A DNA stretch of 64,000 nucleotides, from the NCBI GenBank assembly GCA_017993835.1, contig JAGOLX010000033.1, positions 1 through 64,000 of the forward strand, in the 5' to 3' direction. The stretch's first letter is position 1. Every line of letters begins with the position of its first letter. Under the pieces are notes generated by a model. That model searched no databases. It was given only the letters and a program-made list of their open reading frames with translations, and was not told the origin of the DNA. Below are positions 28,501-38,061 of the stretch, piece after piece. The position numbers were made by a program, and so were the translations under genes. Source of the DNA: Phycisphaerae bacterium. GTDB taxonomy: Bacteria; Planctomycetota; Phycisphaerae; Sedimentisphaerales; Anaerobacaceae.

Positions 28501-28610
28501 ATCAGTTCCAGGCCGAGCTTGCGATAGGCGTTCAACCCCAACAGGGTCAGTCCGATGATCAAACTGGTCATCGCCACCGGCCGGCGAATAGATGAGTCGG
28601 ACAGGAACAT
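25542..28610 (-). CDS. RND efflux pump 1, permease subunit
   Basis: A 1022-residue inner-membrane RND transporter of the AcrB/HAE1 type, with 12 predicted helices and two large periplasmic loops (YPGASPEQIETDVAKRIEDQ near residue 50). It would pump substrates to an outer-membrane channel. The proton-relay positions are unusual: the segment that is [10 protein letters not shown] in AcrB-like pumps reads LVTNSIVVLE (near residue 397), and the helix with the conserved lysine reads VVNNAILIVD (near residue 925). Both acidic residues and the lysine are therefore replaced. It is the last gene of the operon TetR, OMF, adaptor, pump, and its start overlaps the adaptor stop. Confidence 0.9.
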   Translation of the reverse strand: MFLSDSSIRRPVAMTSLIIGLTLLGLNAYRKLGLELMPKMDVPYITVTTIYPGASPEQIETDVAKRIEDQVVTIDGLKHVSSACMENVCQTLLEFELDVDVDIAATDVREKLDLIRADFPEDVEDPKILKFDINAQPIVHMALTGDVPLDELYDYADNTLRDRITVLAGVANVELVGGAKREVHVLLDREELAAKGLSSLNVVQAVQQAVRTIPSGRVTDHGRELSVKFDAEYKEVPEIGTLEVANEAGQRCYIRDVGRVVMTTEELRQKAAVDGRPCVYIKVVKKAEANAVKVVNSVKTAMDKLNKQLPGGMELVWVTDDGRFIEASVQSAWSNVGQGILLTAAILFFFLYNVRATLVVAITMPLTIVIGLFFMQLAGYTLNTSTLISIGLSVGILVTNSIVVLESIVSRLKATGDPKEASRLGAKEVTVAVLASAGTNIVVLFPIAMMGSIVGQFMKPLAWTMLIMTAVSLFISFTLTPILCSILLKPASGSQKGILHRMEAGFNRILDGVIAGYRAILSFNEKHRLVAIAILLLTVALLVHATSLGGRVGFGFAPTTDQARIFVKLEYPTSYSLDRSIERVRLVEERLKDVPELRHVLSSIGKVEGVIGQSTEGVYLAQLLLTFSERDERTLTIEDLQMEIRRRLDGHPECIITVTQPALIGGQNQDVELLIAGDELATLNRLAVETQSRAGRIQGIKDMDTTVREGKPEMAILPKRAVLADLNIPATSLGMVLRANLEGIEAGTFKRGDRNYDIVVELADEPGQDQVGRFLFPGTPGQPILLSNLADMERRVAPVQITRQDKQRVTKVFANLKPELALGNAVKKITETIESEGRFPPGYDYWFSGMYERMAEAVAAFGEAGLMAIILVILSLAAILESYKQPWLILVTVPLGLIGVMWALAMTGESMSLFVLMGMVMMVGIVVNNAILIVDSMNVHVREGTPRHKAMIAAACEQFRPVVMITLAAVLGMLPLATSRGIGAELRTGVGIASVGGILVSGLLTLILLPILYDLFTRKTIK

Positions 28611-29878
28611 CAGTTCTCCTTCTGCTGGACCTGGACCGCAGCGCCGTCATCGAGCACGTTCTGCCCGAGGGTCACGACCGGCTCGTTCTCCTTCACCTGG
28701 CTCTGGAGGATCTCGGTCCAGCCGTCGGCCTCGATGCCGGTTGCCACGGTCTCCTGCCGTGCCAGGCCGTCGCGGACGACGAAGACGACGGTGCCCCCGG
28801 CGCGGCTCTGGAGGCTCGACGACGGGACGCCCAGTCCCTTGCGCGTCTCGAGCACGACCGCGATCTGCGCCATGGCGCCCGGCGCGACGCCTGCGGGCGG
28901 GTCCCTCAGGAGGCATTTGACCTCGAACGTCCGCAGCTTGGGGTGGATCGTCGGGCTCTTGTACGTGACGGCTTGCTTGCCGAGATCGATGTCGCCGACC
29001 TCGACTCTCATCGGGGTCTGTCCCAACACCACGTTGCTGTAGTACTGTGCCGGCAGGTACGCCGCGATTTCCACAAGGGACGTGTCGTCGATTCGCACCA
29101 CCGGCTGGCCCGGGCTGCCCATCTCGCCCGGCTCGCGGAGCCGCTGGCTGATCGTGCCGCTGATCGGCGCGCAGATCGTCGCGTCGGCAAGCTCCTTGCG
29201 TGCAATTTCCAGTTCCGATTTGCTCTGGTCTTCTTTCGCGACGCTCAATTCCACCTGCGCCTGCGCCAGCTTCTGCGCCGCCTGGAGCTGCTGATACCGC
29301 GACTGCTGCTGCTCGAACGCGTCGGCCGTCACCGCGTTCTGGTCGTACAGACGTTTGAACCGATTGAAGTCGAGCTCCGCCTTGTTCAAGTCCACTCTCA
29401 CCTTGTCGAGATTGGCTGCGGCCTCCCGACTGGCGCATTGTGCGACGGTCGTGGCCTGCTCCTTGATTTGCACATTCCGCTCCAGGCTGACCGCGTCGGT
29501 CTGGAAGAGCTTCGTCTGGCCGGCAACGACACGGTCGCCTTCATCGACGCAGATCGTCTCGATCGTCCCTGGGATTCGCGGGGAGACCATGGCGAACTCC
29601 TTGGCCTGGACGTTGCCCTGGACCACGAGTGCCCGCTCGAAGTCTCGAACGGCGGCGGGCGTCACGACGACCGGGAGCGGCTGGGCTACATGTGGCACCC
29701 CCGCCCTCGGGGGTGTTCTTACCCCAGCCGAGGGCGGCTGGGCTACATGTGGGGCTCGCTGTTGATGGAGGAAGTACCCTCCCGCCGCGACAGCAGCGAC
29801 CAGAATCGCCCCGATGAGCAGTTTCGCCGCCACCGGCATCCCTCGGGCGGCAGCCTCGCTATTTCGATTGGCCGTCAT
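28610..29878 (-). CDS. RND efflux pump 1, periplasmic adaptor
   Basis: A 422-residue membrane fusion protein. An N-terminal membrane anchor (LLIGAILVAAVAAGGYFL) is followed by a lipoyl-like barrel, a long coiled coil near residues 130-230 (DQNAVTADAFEQQQSRYQQL) and a barrel with APISGTISQRLREPGEMG. It links the RND pump to the channel. Residues about 43-67 (HVAQPPSAGVRTPPRAGVPH) are encoded by a family B repeat inserted between the anchor and the first strand, a flexible place. The start overlaps the OMF stop by 20 bases. Confidence 0.9.
   Translation of the reverse strand: MTANRNSEAAARGMPVAAKLLIGAILVAAVAAGGYFLHQQRAPHVAQPPSAGVRTPPRAGVPHVAQPLPVVVTPAAVRDFERALVVQGNVQAKEFAMVSPRIPGTIETICVDEGDRVVAGQTKLFQTDAVSLERNVQIKEQATTVAQCASREAAANLDKVRVDLNKAELDFNRFKRLYDQNAVTADAFEQQQSRYQQLQAAQKLAQAQVELSVAKEDQSKSELEIARKELADATICAPISGTISQRLREPGEMGSPGQPVVRIDDTSLVEIAAYLPAQYYSNVVLGQTPMRVEVGDIDLGKQAVTYKSPTIHPKLRTFEVKCLLRDPPAGVAPGAMAQIAVVLETRKGLGVPSSSLQSRAGGTVVFVVRDGLARQETVATGIEADGWTEILQSQVKENEPVVTLGQNVLDDGAAVQVQQKEN
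29676..29752. repeat. Family B repeat in the adaptor gene
   Basis: GCGGCTGGGCTACATGTGG occurs at both ends as a direct repeat, around GCACCCCCGCCCTCGGGGGT and CCCCAGCCGAGGGCGGCTGG hairpins. It is open in the adaptor frame. Confidence 0.9.
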
Positions 29879-31388
29879 GTTCGTCTTCCTCGGTGTACGT
29901 CTCGGTCTTGCCCATTACGTTCAGGAGCGTGGCCGCCGCAACCTGGTACTGGAACTCCGCGGCCAGAGCCTGCATTTGCGATTTGGATCGCTGCGCGGCC
30001 TCGTGGAGAATGTCCGCCGAGCCGATCAGCCCTTCCTTCCATTTCTCCCGCATCTCGGCGTACCGTGCGTCGGCGACTGCCATCGCCCGCCGGGCCAGGT
30101 CCAACTGGTCCTGCGCCGTGTCGAGGTTCTGTCGGGCGCGGATGACCTCGAGCATCAGGGTCAGCGTCGTCTGCTCGCGGGCGACGAACGACTGTTTGCG
30201 TCGTTCGCGAGCCGCCTTGTATTCGTTGACGTTGGCGAATCCGTCGAACAGAGTCATCGTGCCGGCCAGGCCGTAAATCCACTGGTTCGAGGGCATCAAG
30301 GACGTCTCGATCGAGTCCGGATGGTAGACGAACGCGCCGAGTACCGGGAGGAAACGCGATATCGCGATCTTGACTTTCTCCTTCTCGATGGCGATCTGGC
30401 GGTCGGCAATCTGCAGCGACGGGTGGTTCAACATGGCTTCGACGATCAGCTCTTCGGTCGAGCCCTGCGGCGGCACAATCGGCGTCTGGCCGGCCAGGGA
30501 GATCTCCGCCAGGGGGGACAATCCCATCGTGGTCAGCAGGGCGTAGTTCGCCTGCCGGCGCATCCGTTGCGTCCTCGCCAATTCCGCGCGTCGGGCCTGC
30601 GCGTTGACCGCGGCTTGGTCGGCCTGCCAGGCGCTGGCGAGTCCTTCCTTCTGGAAAGCGACGACATCGCTGCAAAGGGCGTCGGCCGCCTCCACGTCCG
30701 CGACGAGCGAACGCTCCGTCTGCTCCAGCGTCAGGCACTCGAAGTACCGCGCGGTCACCTCCATGGCGACCATTTGTCGGGTGTACAGCCCGAGCAGGTC
30801 GGCGATCTCCTCGCCGCGACGGTGCGCGCCGTACAGGAACCAGGTCGCGGGATGGAATACGGAGATGCTCCCATTCCATACGAGCGAGCGGACGTTGTCG
30901 AGGTTCATGGTCTGTGTATCCGACAGCGGCAGCGAGATCTCGGGGTCGAACTCGTAGTCCGAGTAACTCACGCTCACCGTGGGCAGGAAGTTGGCGAAGG
31001 CGATGTCGCGTTGGAGCCTGGCGATCCGTTTGTCCATCGCGGCGGTTCGCGCGTCGAGATTGTTCTCCATCGCAACGCGAATGCAGTCCTCCAGACCCAG
31101 GGTCTGATGTGGGTCCAGGATCTCTTTCGTCCGGGCCAAAAGGGTCTGCGGGTACTCCTGGGCGTGCTCCCGCCGGACCTTGTCGCCGTCGTAGGAGCGG
31201 CAGCCGGCCAGGAGCAGAAGCAGGGATTGCCAAAAGACAGTGACGTATGCCGCGCGAAGAACCAGAGCCTGTAGCCCAGCCGCCCCCGGCTGGGGAATCT
31301 TGAGAGTAGCCCTCGGCTGATCAATTCCGGGAATCACCCCTGAGGGCGGGGGTGCCACACGCCGACGCAGCATGTCGTTACTTGTCAC
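29859..31388 (-). CDS. RND efflux pump 1, TolC-like outer-membrane factor
   Basis: A 509-residue outer-membrane efflux protein with two OEP halves (MAMEVTARYFECLTLEQTER; LEVIRARQNLDTAQDQLDLA). The start is GTG at 31388, with GGGAG six bases upstream, and it overlaps the TetR stop. The lipoprotein signal (AAYVTVFWQSLLLLLAGC) does not begin until about residue 46, because residues 10-39 (RVAPPPSGVIPGIDQPRATL) come from a family B repeat in the reverse orientation. Export with such an N-terminal extension is doubtful unless an internal start is used. Confidence 0.85.
   Translation of the reverse strand: MTSNDMLRRRVAPPPSGVIPGIDQPRATLKIPQPGAAGLQALVLRAAYVTVFWQSLLLLLAGCRSYDGDKVRREHAQEYPQTLLARTKEILDPHQTLGLEDCIRVAMENNLDARTAAMDKRIARLQRDIAFANFLPTVSVSYSDYEFDPEISLPLSDTQTMNLDNVRSLVWNGSISVFHPATWFLYGAHRRGEEIADLLGLYTRQMVAMEVTARYFECLTLEQTERSLVADVEAADALCSDVVAFQKEGLASAWQADQAAVNAQARRAELARTQRMRRQANYALLTTMGLSPLAEISLAGQTPIVPPQGSTEELIVEAMLNHPSLQIADRQIAIEKEKVKIAISRFLPVLGAFVYHPDSIETSLMPSNQWIYGLAGTMTLFDGFANVNEYKAARERRKQSFVAREQTTLTLMLEVIRARQNLDTAQDQLDLARRAMAVADARYAEMREKWKEGLIGSADILHEAAQRSKSQMQALAAEFQYQVAAATLLNVMGKTETYTEEDEHDGQSK
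31270..31361. repeat. Family B repeat at the 5' end of the OMF gene
   Basis: GTAGCCCAGCCGCCCCCGGC opens the copy and CTGAGGGCGGGGGTGCCACA closes it. It separates the start codon from the signal-peptide codons. Confidence 0.85.
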
Positions 31389-32019
31389 GTCTTTCTCCCG
31401 AGGGTTTCAAAAGCCCGCTGAAAAACACCGCCTCGATCTTCTTGAGATCTGCGTCCAGGTCGACCGCCTGCGGGTTCTCTATGGCGGCCAGGATGAACGG
31501 CTCCAGCGAGGCGAACAGGCACCGGGCGGCGATGACCGGGTCGATGCTGTGGAATAATCCCTTGTCGATGCCGGCTGCGATCACGCCGGAGAGCTGCGCG
31601 ACGATTCGCCTGTCGATTTCCTTCTTATAGGCTTCGACGCGAGGTCCGGGCAGGCACCGCCCCTGGCTCTCCATGAGATAGAGCCGAAAGGCGGCGCCGT
31701 GTTCCCGGACTACCCGTGTGTGGAGGTGGATGAAGAGGCTCAGTCGGTGCCGCTCATCGCCGGGGCCATCGAGCGCGGACAGGACAGTGCCCAGGCTCTC
31801 CTCGGTCGTGGCGTCAAGCAGCTCGAAGAACAAATCCTCCTTGCTGGAGAAGAAGTTGTACAGGGTACCCGTGGCGAACTCCACGGCCGCCGCGATCTCC
31901 TGCATCGAGACATCGTGGAACCCCTTCTCTGCGAACAACCGCAGCGCCTTGGACAGGATCTCCTGCCGGTGCCGATGTCGCTCCCGTTCCTTCCGTGACG
32001 ACTTCTCTGCCGGCGCCAT
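31378..32019 (-). CDS. TetR-family repressor of efflux operon 1
   Basis: A 213-residue TetR regulator. The helix-turn-helix lies near residues 30-55 (DVSMQEIAAAVEFATGTLYN), followed by a variable ligand-binding domain. The start is ATG 32019 with GGGAGG upstream. It is the first gene of its own operon and is about 65 percent identical by eye to the TetR at 38062-38697 over the DNA-binding half. Both promoters contain the same palindrome, which is the obvious operator, so autorepression and cross-regulation are likely. Confidence 0.9.
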   Translation of the reverse strand: MAPAEKSSRKERERHRHRQEILSKALRLFAEKGFHDVSMQEIAAAVEFATGTLYNFFSSKEDLFFELLDATTEESLGTVLSALDGPGDERHRLSLFIHLHTRVVREHGAAFRLYLMESQGRCLPGPRVEAYKKEIDRRIVAQLSGVIAAGIDKGLFHSIDPVIAARCLFASLEPFILAAIENPQAVDLDADLKKIEAVFFSGLLKPSGERRDK

Positions 32020-32083
32020 ACCAACCTCCCGGTCAGACACCATGAGCCATGAATAAATGCTCAAATACTGACCGCACATTCGT

Positions 32084-32112
32084 ATTATGAACGATAATTC
32101 ATTTCAATGCAA
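32084..32112 (-). promoter_or_regulatory. TetR promoter and operator 1
   Basis: On the minus strand TTGCAT and CATAAT are separated by 17 bases. The near-palindrome TGAACGATAATTCA (32088-32101) lies between them and overlaps the -10 box. The same layout is found at 38769-38797. Confidence 0.75.
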
Positions 32113-32203
32113 GAGAAATCTGCCACGAACCGAAAAAAGGGTACAAAACCCTCACGTTCGGCCTGATTGGACAGCTTGCCCGTGGGAATTGCCACAGGCG
32201 AGA

Positions 32204-33634
32204 TCAGGGTTCCGTGCTGTCCGCCAGGTCGTCGCCGCCCCCGCCCAGGACCGCGTACAGTCTCACCTGGCTGGCGAGCTTCGCCAGGCGGAGGGAAACG
32301 AGACCCTGCCGGGCGGCGTAAAGCGACCGTTGTGCGTCCAGGACGCCCAGATAGCTGTCGATCCCCTTTTCATAACGGGCGTAGGACAGACGGTACGTCT
32401 GGGCGACGGCATCGACCAGCGATTGCTGCGCCGACACCCGTTCGTCCACGGCACCGCGTACGGCCAGCGCGTCGGCCACTTCCCGGAAGGCGTTCTGAAT
32501 CGCCTGCTCGTACTGGGTCAACGCAATCTGGCGCTGCACCTTGGTGACCTTGAGCGCCTGCCAGGCGCGGGTGTCGAAGATGGGCATCGTCGCCTGCGGC
32601 GCGAAAGCCCAGGCGCCCGAGCCGGATTCGAAAAGTCCGGATAACTCGCTGCTGGCGGTGCCGACGGAGGCGGTCAGAGAGACGCGGGGGAACAAGGCCG
32701 CCCTCGCGGCGCCGATGTCGGCGTAGGCCGCTCTCAAGCGACTCTCGGCCTGGAGAACGTCGGGCCGGCGCAGCAGCACATCCGACGACAGCCCGGCGGC
32801 GATTTCCTTCGGCCCGACGACGTCGCTCAACGCAGGCGACAACAGGTCGTCCGGCGCCGGACCGCCCAGCAGGAGGTTCAATGCGTTCTCATCCTGCGCC
32901 ACCACCTGGGTGAAGTAGGCGATGTCTCCCCTCGCGGCATCCACCTGAGTCTGTGCACGATAGAGGTCCAGGTCGGACGCGAGGTCGCGGTCGTGGCTTC
33001 GTTTGATCAGATTATAGGAATCCTGCTGAGCGGTCAGGGTGGTCTGGGCCAGGGCCAGGTTCTCGCGATCCGCCGCCAGCGCCAGATACGTGTTGGCGAC
33101 CGCGGAGACCAGCACGATCTGGGCGCCGCGCCGGGCCTGCTCCGTCGCCAGGTACTCCTGCAGGGCGCTCTGCTTGAGGCTGCGAATCCGCCCGAAGAAG
33201 TCGAGCTCCCAGGAGGCGATGCCCAGATCGACGCTATACTGTTCCGCCGTGTAGCGTTTCCCCGTGCTGGACAGATCGGCAGGCACGCGCTTCTTGAGCC
33301 CGCTGGCAGCGGCATCGACCGTGGGCCACAATTCCGCGCGTTGGATGTTGTACATCGCTCGGGCTCGTTCCACGTTCAAGGCCGCCAGGCGCAGATCGCG
33401 GTTGTTCCGCAGGGCGATCTCGATCAGCTTCCGCAACTTCTCATCGGCGAAGAACTGCTGCCATGTCAGATCGGGGGCTTGCGGAGCGTCCGGCGACGTC
33501 TGTGCGTTTCGATACACGTCGCCGCTGGGCCATTGGGCAGGGACCGGAGCGTCCGGCCGGTCGTATTTCGGTGCCGGGTTACAGCCGGCCAGACAGGCCG
33601 CGAGGCTCAGGATGAACAGGTTCCACGGTCTCAT
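32204..33634 (-). CDS. RND efflux pump 2, NodT/OprM-type outer-membrane lipoprotein
   Basis: A 476-residue outer-membrane factor with a lipobox (LAACLAGC at residue 18) and the conserved family blocks [34 protein letters not shown] and [20 protein letters not shown]. It forms the exit channel for pump 2. The start has AAGGGGG upstream and overlaps the pump stop by four bases. It is the last gene in the operon TetR, adaptor, pump, OMF, a different order from operon 1. Confidence 0.92.
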   Translation of the reverse strand: MRPWNLFILSLAACLAGCNPAPKYDRPDAPVPAQWPSGDVYRNAQTSPDAPQAPDLTWQQFFADEKLRKLIEIALRNNRDLRLAALNVERARAMYNIQRAELWPTVDAAASGLKKRVPADLSSTGKRYTAEQYSVDLGIASWELDFFGRIRSLKQSALQEYLATEQARRGAQIVLVSAVANTYLALAADRENLALAQTTLTAQQDSYNLIKRSHDRDLASDLDLYRAQTQVDAARGDIAYFTQVVAQDENALNLLLGGPAPDDLLSPALSDVVGPKEIAAGLSSDVLLRRPDVLQAESRLRAAYADIGAARAALFPRVSLTASVGTASSELSGLFESGSGAWAFAPQATMPIFDTRAWQALKVTKVQRQIALTQYEQAIQNAFREVADALAVRGAVDERVSAQQSLVDAVAQTYRLSYARYEKGIDSYLGVLDAQRSLYAARQGLVSLRLAKLASQVRLYAVLGGGGDDLADSTEP

Positions 33635-36600
33635 GTCGTACCCCCTTTGGTGCGGTTCCTCTGGAAGATGCGGGACACCAGCACGAAGAACAGCGGGATG
33701 AAGATGAGGTCGATGAAGGTGGCGGAGAGCATCCCGCCGGCGACCGCGGTTCCGATGGCGTTCTGGGCGCCCGCGCCGGCGCCGGTTGAGATCGCCAGAG
33801 GCAGGACGCCGCAGAAGAAGGCCAGCGAGGTCATCAGCACCGGCCGGAATCGGGTCTTTACCGCGCCCAGGGTCGCCTCGACCAGTCCCTCGCCCTGGCT
33901 CAGGCGGTCCTGTGCGAACTGGATGATGAGGATGGCGTTCTTGGTCGAGAGTCCCAGGGTCGTCAGGAATCCGATCTGGAAATAGACGTCGTTGGACAGC
34001 CCGCGCGACCACGTCGCCAGCGTCGCGCCGAAGACGCCCAGCGGCAACATGAGCATATTGACGAAGGGGATGGTCCAGCTCTCGTAGAGCGCCGCGACGC
34101 ACAGGAAGATGATCAGGATGGAGAAGGCGTAGAGTGGAGCGGTCTGCGCGCCGGCTTGCCGTTCCTGATAGGAAAGGCCGGTCCAGTCGTAACCGATCCC
34201 CTGGGGCAGCTCCCTGACGAATCCTTCCATGGTGGCCATGGCCTCGCCCGAACTGCGTCCCGGCGCCGATTCGCCCAGGATGTTCATTGAGGGGAAGCCG
34301 TTGAATCGCTCGAGTTTCGGAGAGCCGCTGGTCCAGTGCCCGGTCGCGAACGAGGAGTAGGGGACCATGGCGCCCGTGGTATTGCGGACGTAGAGCCTGT
34401 CCAGGTCGCCCGGCAACATGCGGTAGGGGGCGTCCGCCTGGACGTAGACCCGTTTCACTCGTCCGCCTTGAATGAAGTCGTTGACGTACGAGCTGCCGAA
34501 GGCGGCGGAGATGGTCCTGTGGATCGCAGCGATGGGCAGGCCCAGGGCGCCGGCCTTCTCCCAGTCCACATCGATCCGATACTGCGGCACGTCTTCCAGC
34601 CCGTTGGGTCGGACCTTGGTCAACACAGGGTCGTTCGAGTCCGCGTTGGCTGCCGCCATGCCGAGGAGTTGGTTGCGGGCCGCCATCAGGCCGGCATGGC
34701 CGAGCCCGCCGCGGTCGAGCAGTTGGAAGTCGAATCCCTTCGCCTGGCCCAGCTCGACCACCGCTGGCGGCGCGAAGGCGAACACCTGGGCATTGCGGAT
34801 ACCGGAGAACACCCTCATAGCCCTTCCCGCTACGGCGGTGACTTTCAGGTCCGGTCGATCGCGGAGTTTCCAGTCTCTGAGTTTGACGAAGGCCATGCCC
34901 GAGTTCTGGCCGCGTCCGGCGAAATTCACTCCCGCGACCGCCATGCAGCATTCCACGGCATCCGTCTCATGCGTCAGGAAGTACTCTTCCACCTGCTCTA
35001 CGACCTCTCGGGTTTGCTCCAGAGTGGAGTTGGCCGGCAGCAGGGCCTGCACCATCAGGATGCCCTGGTCCTCGTCGGGGAGATAGGCGGTGGGCATCCT
35101 ATAGAGGAGATATCCCGTCCCAGACACGATCAGAAGGAAGATCACAACGTATCGGATCTTCCTGGAGAAGGAGCGACCCACGAGTCGCAGATACCGCTCG
35201 CGAACCCAGAAGAAGACCCAGTCGAATCCGCGGAAGAACGGGCGCAGCAGCCAGAACCCGCCCTCCGCGGGATCGTGCCCCTTCGGGACCGGCTTGAGCA
35301 GCGAGGCGCACAGCACCGGCGTCAGGATCAACGCGACCACCACCGAAAGGAGCATCGATGCGATGATCGTTACGGAGAACTGTCGATAGATCACGCCGGT
35401 GGAGCCGCCGAAGAACGCCATCGGACCGAACACCGCCGAAAGCACCAGGCCGATGCCGATCAGGGCGCTCGTGATCTGGCCCATGCTCTTGGAGGTGGCC
35501 TCCTTGGGCGGGAGCCCCTCCTCGCTCATGATTCGCTCGACGTTCTCCACGACGACGATGGCGTCGTCGACCAGCAGACCGATGGCCAGGACCATGGCGA
35601 ACATGGTCAGCATGTTGATGGAGTAGCCGAGAAGGCCCAGAGTCGCGAACGTCCCCAGGAGCACCACGGGCACTGCAATCGTCGGGATCAGGGTCGCGCG
35701 GATGTTCCCCAGGAACAGGTACATCACCAGGAAGACCAGCAGGATGGCCTCGAACAGGGTCTTGACCACCTCTTCGATGGCCACTGTGACGAAGGGCGTC
35801 GTGTCGTAGGGATAAACGACCTTCATCCCGGTGGGGAAGAACTCGCTCATCTCTTTCAGTTTGGCCCGGATGGCGTTGGCCGTGTCCAGGGCGTTGGCGC
35901 CAGCCGCCTGTCGGACCGCCAGCATGGCCGAGGGCTTGCCGTTGTACCTCGCCTGGATGTCGTACACTTCCGTCCCCAGTTCGGTCCGTCCCACATCGCT
36001 GATTCGCACGATGGAACCGTCCGCGTTGCTGCGAAGGGGGATCGAAGCGAACTCCTCGGGCGTCTTCAGCAGGCTCTGGACGATGATGGCCGCGTTCAGA
36101 CGCTGGCCTGGCGTCGCGGGTGCCCCGCCGAACTGGCCTGCCGACACCTCGACGTTGTAGGCGTCCAGGGCCGTGATGACGTCCTGCATCGTCATCTGGT
36201 ACTCGGTCAGCTTGTCGGGGTCCAGCCAGATCCGCATGGCGTACTGGCTTCCAAAGACCTCCACCTCTCCGACGCCGGGCACTCGGGAAAGCACCTTCTC
36301 GATGTTGGATTGGGCGTAGTCCCGCAGGTCCTCGCCGTCCTGGCTGCCGTCCTCGGAGATCAGGCCCACCATCAGGAGGTAGTTTCGGGTGGATTTGGAG
36401 ACCTTGACGCCGGCCCGCTGCACGACCTCCGGCAGGCTGGCCATGGCGAGCTGCAGCTTGTTCTGCACCTGGGCCCACGCGAGATCCGGATCGGTTCCCG
36501 GCGTGAAGGTCAGCTCTACGCGCGAGGAGCCCGACGAGTCGCTCGTCGCGGACAGGTACAGCATCTTGTCGAACCCCGTCATCTTCTGCTCGATGATCTG

Positions 36601-36792
36601 GGTCACGCTGTTCTCCACCGTCTCGGCGGAGGCCCCCGGGTAGAAGGCTGCGATGGCGATGGACGGCGGTGCGATGGGTGGGTACTGCGATATGGGCAGA
36701 CCGTAGATGGCCAGGCCGCCGGCCACCATGAGGATGATGGCGATGACCCAGGCGAAGACCGGGCGCTCCAGGAAGAATCTCGACAACATCAT
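33631..36792 (-). CDS. RND efflux pump 2, AcrB/MexB-type permease
   Basis: A 1053-residue hydrophobe/amphiphile RND pump. The proton relay is intact: [18 protein letters not shown] near residue 404 and [20 protein letters not shown] near residue 940 keep both aspartates and the lysine. The N-terminus ([20 protein letters not shown]) is typical. It should export drugs, bile-like compounds or solvents using the proton gradient. Start and stop overlap the neighbouring genes by four bases, so the operon is tightly coupled. Confidence 0.95.
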   Translation of the reverse strand: MMLSRFFLERPVFAWVIAIILMVAGGLAIYGLPISQYPPIAPPSIAIAAFYPGASAETVENSVTQIIEQKMTGFDKMLYLSATSDSSGSSRVELTFTPGTDPDLAWAQVQNKLQLAMASLPEVVQRAGVKVSKSTRNYLLMVGLISEDGSQDGEDLRDYAQSNIEKVLSRVPGVGEVEVFGSQYAMRIWLDPDKLTEYQMTMQDVITALDAYNVEVSAGQFGGAPATPGQRLNAAIIVQSLLKTPEEFASIPLRSNADGSIVRISDVGRTELGTEVYDIQARYNGKPSAMLAVRQAAGANALDTANAIRAKLKEMSEFFPTGMKVVYPYDTTPFVTVAIEEVVKTLFEAILLVFLVMYLFLGNIRATLIPTIAVPVVLLGTFATLGLLGYSINMLTMFAMVLAIGLLVDDAIVVVENVERIMSEEGLPPKEATSKSMGQITSALIGIGLVLSAVFGPMAFFGGSTGVIYRQFSVTIIASMLLSVVVALILTPVLCASLLKPVPKGHDPAEGGFWLLRPFFRGFDWVFFWVRERYLRLVGRSFSRKIRYVVIFLLIVSGTGYLLYRMPTAYLPDEDQGILMVQALLPANSTLEQTREVVEQVEEYFLTHETDAVECCMAVAGVNFAGRGQNSGMAFVKLRDWKLRDRPDLKVTAVAGRAMRVFSGIRNAQVFAFAPPAVVELGQAKGFDFQLLDRGGLGHAGLMAARNQLLGMAAANADSNDPVLTKVRPNGLEDVPQYRIDVDWEKAGALGLPIAAIHRTISAAFGSSYVNDFIQGGRVKRVYVQADAPYRMLPGDLDRLYVRNTTGAMVPYSSFATGHWTSGSPKLERFNGFPSMNILGESAPGRSSGEAMATMEGFVRELPQGIGYDWTGLSYQERQAGAQTAPLYAFSILIIFLCVAALYESWTIPFVNMLMLPLGVFGATLATWSRGLSNDVYFQIGFLTTLGLSTKNAILIIQFAQDRLSQGEGLVEATLGAVKTRFRPVLMTSLAFFCGVLPLAISTGAGAGAQNAIGTAVAGGMLSATFIDLIFIPLFFVLVSRIFQRNRTKGGTT

Positions 36793-37994
36793 GCACCTCC
36801 GTTCGCTTGGTTCGGCGTCCCGGCTTCGGCGCGGTCTTCGCGACCAGCATCAGGAGGGGCCACCGTCACAGCAGCGCCCGGCCGCACCTTCTGTGCTCCC
36901 TCGACGATCACGCGATCGCCCGCCGCAAGGCCCGACAGAACCAGCCATTGGTTGCCGATGGCCCGATCCAGGACGAGCATCCGCTGCTGAACCTTCCCCT
37001 CGCCATCCACGAGCATCGTCACGGGTCTGCCCTTGGGGTCGCGCGAGACCGCCTGTTGGGGGATCAGGATGGCCTGGTCGTTGACCCCTTCCTTCACGAC
37101 CGCTCGGACGAACATGCCCGGCAGCAGGACTCCCTGCGGATTGGGGAAGACCGCTCGCACGATCACGGACCCGGTCGTCGGATCCACCGTCACGTCGCGG
37201 AACTGGAGCGTTCCCTCGGACGAGTACTTCGTGCCGTCCAGGATGAGCTCGACCTCGTTCTGGTTTGCCTGGTCCTGGTTGAGACGTCCGTCCTCCAGGC
37301 GTTGCTTCAGTCGCAGCAGGGTCGCTGTGGACTGGCGCACGTCCACGTAGATGGGGTCGAGTTGCTGGATGGTCGCCAGGGCCACGGGCTGATAGGCCGT
37401 CACCAGGGCGCCATCCGTGATGCTGGATCGGCCGATACGTCCGGAAATGGGGGCGGTGACACGGGTGTAATCCAGGTTGATCCTGGCGGTCTCCGCGGCT
37501 GCCCTCCAGTACTGAATGTCCGCTTCCGCCTGGTTCAGGGCGCTGACGGCGTCGTCGTAGTCCTGCTGGCTGACCGCCTTGTCGTCGAGGAGGTCCTTGT
37601 AGCGTTCGACCCGCGAGCGGATCGAAGGCAGACTGGCCTCGGATCGGGCGAGGGCGGCCCGGGCGCTGTCGAGCGCCGCTTGAAACGGAGCGGGGTCGAT
37701 CTGATAGAGCACCTGGCCGGCCTGGACGTCGGAGCCTTCTGTGAAGAGGCGTTTCTGCACCAAGCCGCTGACCTGGGGTCGGATTTCCGCGACCAGATAG
37801 GGAGATGTGCGTCCGGGCAACTCCGTGGTCAGCACGACTCTCTGCGTCTGCACCGTCACGGCCACGACCTCGGGAATCACGGGCGGCACCGACGACTGCT
37901 GCTGACGACGGTCGCAGCCCCCCGGCAGAAGGCCGCCCGACAGAACCGCCGCAGACAGAATCACTATGACCACAAGCCTTGTTCGCAGTTGCAT
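36789..37994 (-). CDS. RND efflux pump 2, periplasmic adaptor lipoprotein
   Basis: A 401-residue membrane fusion protein of the AcrA/MexA type, with a lipoprotein signal ending LPGGC. Family blocks are [38 protein letters not shown] and [20 protein letters not shown]. It connects the permease to the channel. The start at 37994 has GGAG eight bases upstream; an upstream frame of 26 residues is not protein-like. No repeat is inserted here, unlike its counterpart in operon 1. Confidence 0.92.
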   Translation of the reverse strand: MQLRTRLVVIVILSAAVLSGGLLPGGCDRRQQQSSVPPVIPEVVAVTVQTQRVVLTTELPGRTSPYLVAEIRPQVSGLVQKRLFTEGSDVQAGQVLYQIDPAPFQAALDSARAALARSEASLPSIRSRVERYKDLLDDKAVSQQDYDDAVSALNQAEADIQYWRAAAETARINLDYTRVTAPISGRIGRSSITDGALVTAYQPVALATIQQLDPIYVDVRQSTATLLRLKQRLEDGRLNQDQANQNEVELILDGTKYSSEGTLQFRDVTVDPTTGSVIVRAVFPNPQGVLLPGMFVRAVVKEGVNDQAILIPQQAVSRDPKGRPVTMLVDGEGKVQQRMLVLDRAIGNQWLVLSGLAAGDRVIVEGAQKVRPGAAVTVAPPDAGREDRAEAGTPNQANGGA

Positions 37995-38061
37995 TGGGAA
38001 TCTCCAATCACGCTGAAGAAGCAGGAATGTCCGTGATAACGACGGCAGAGGCCGTCGGTTG

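Noticed and set aside
25509-28595. Plus-strand open frames opposite RND pump 1
   Set aside because: They mirror the pump's codon positions and lack any family motif.
33635-34951. Upstream extension of the outer-membrane factor frame
   Set aside because: It is an alternative frame of the pump gene; the lipoprotein signal begins at 33634 with its own ribosome binding site.
34336-36990. 884-residue open frame antisense to RND pump 2
   Set aside because: Shadow of the pump gene; no protein-like motifs.
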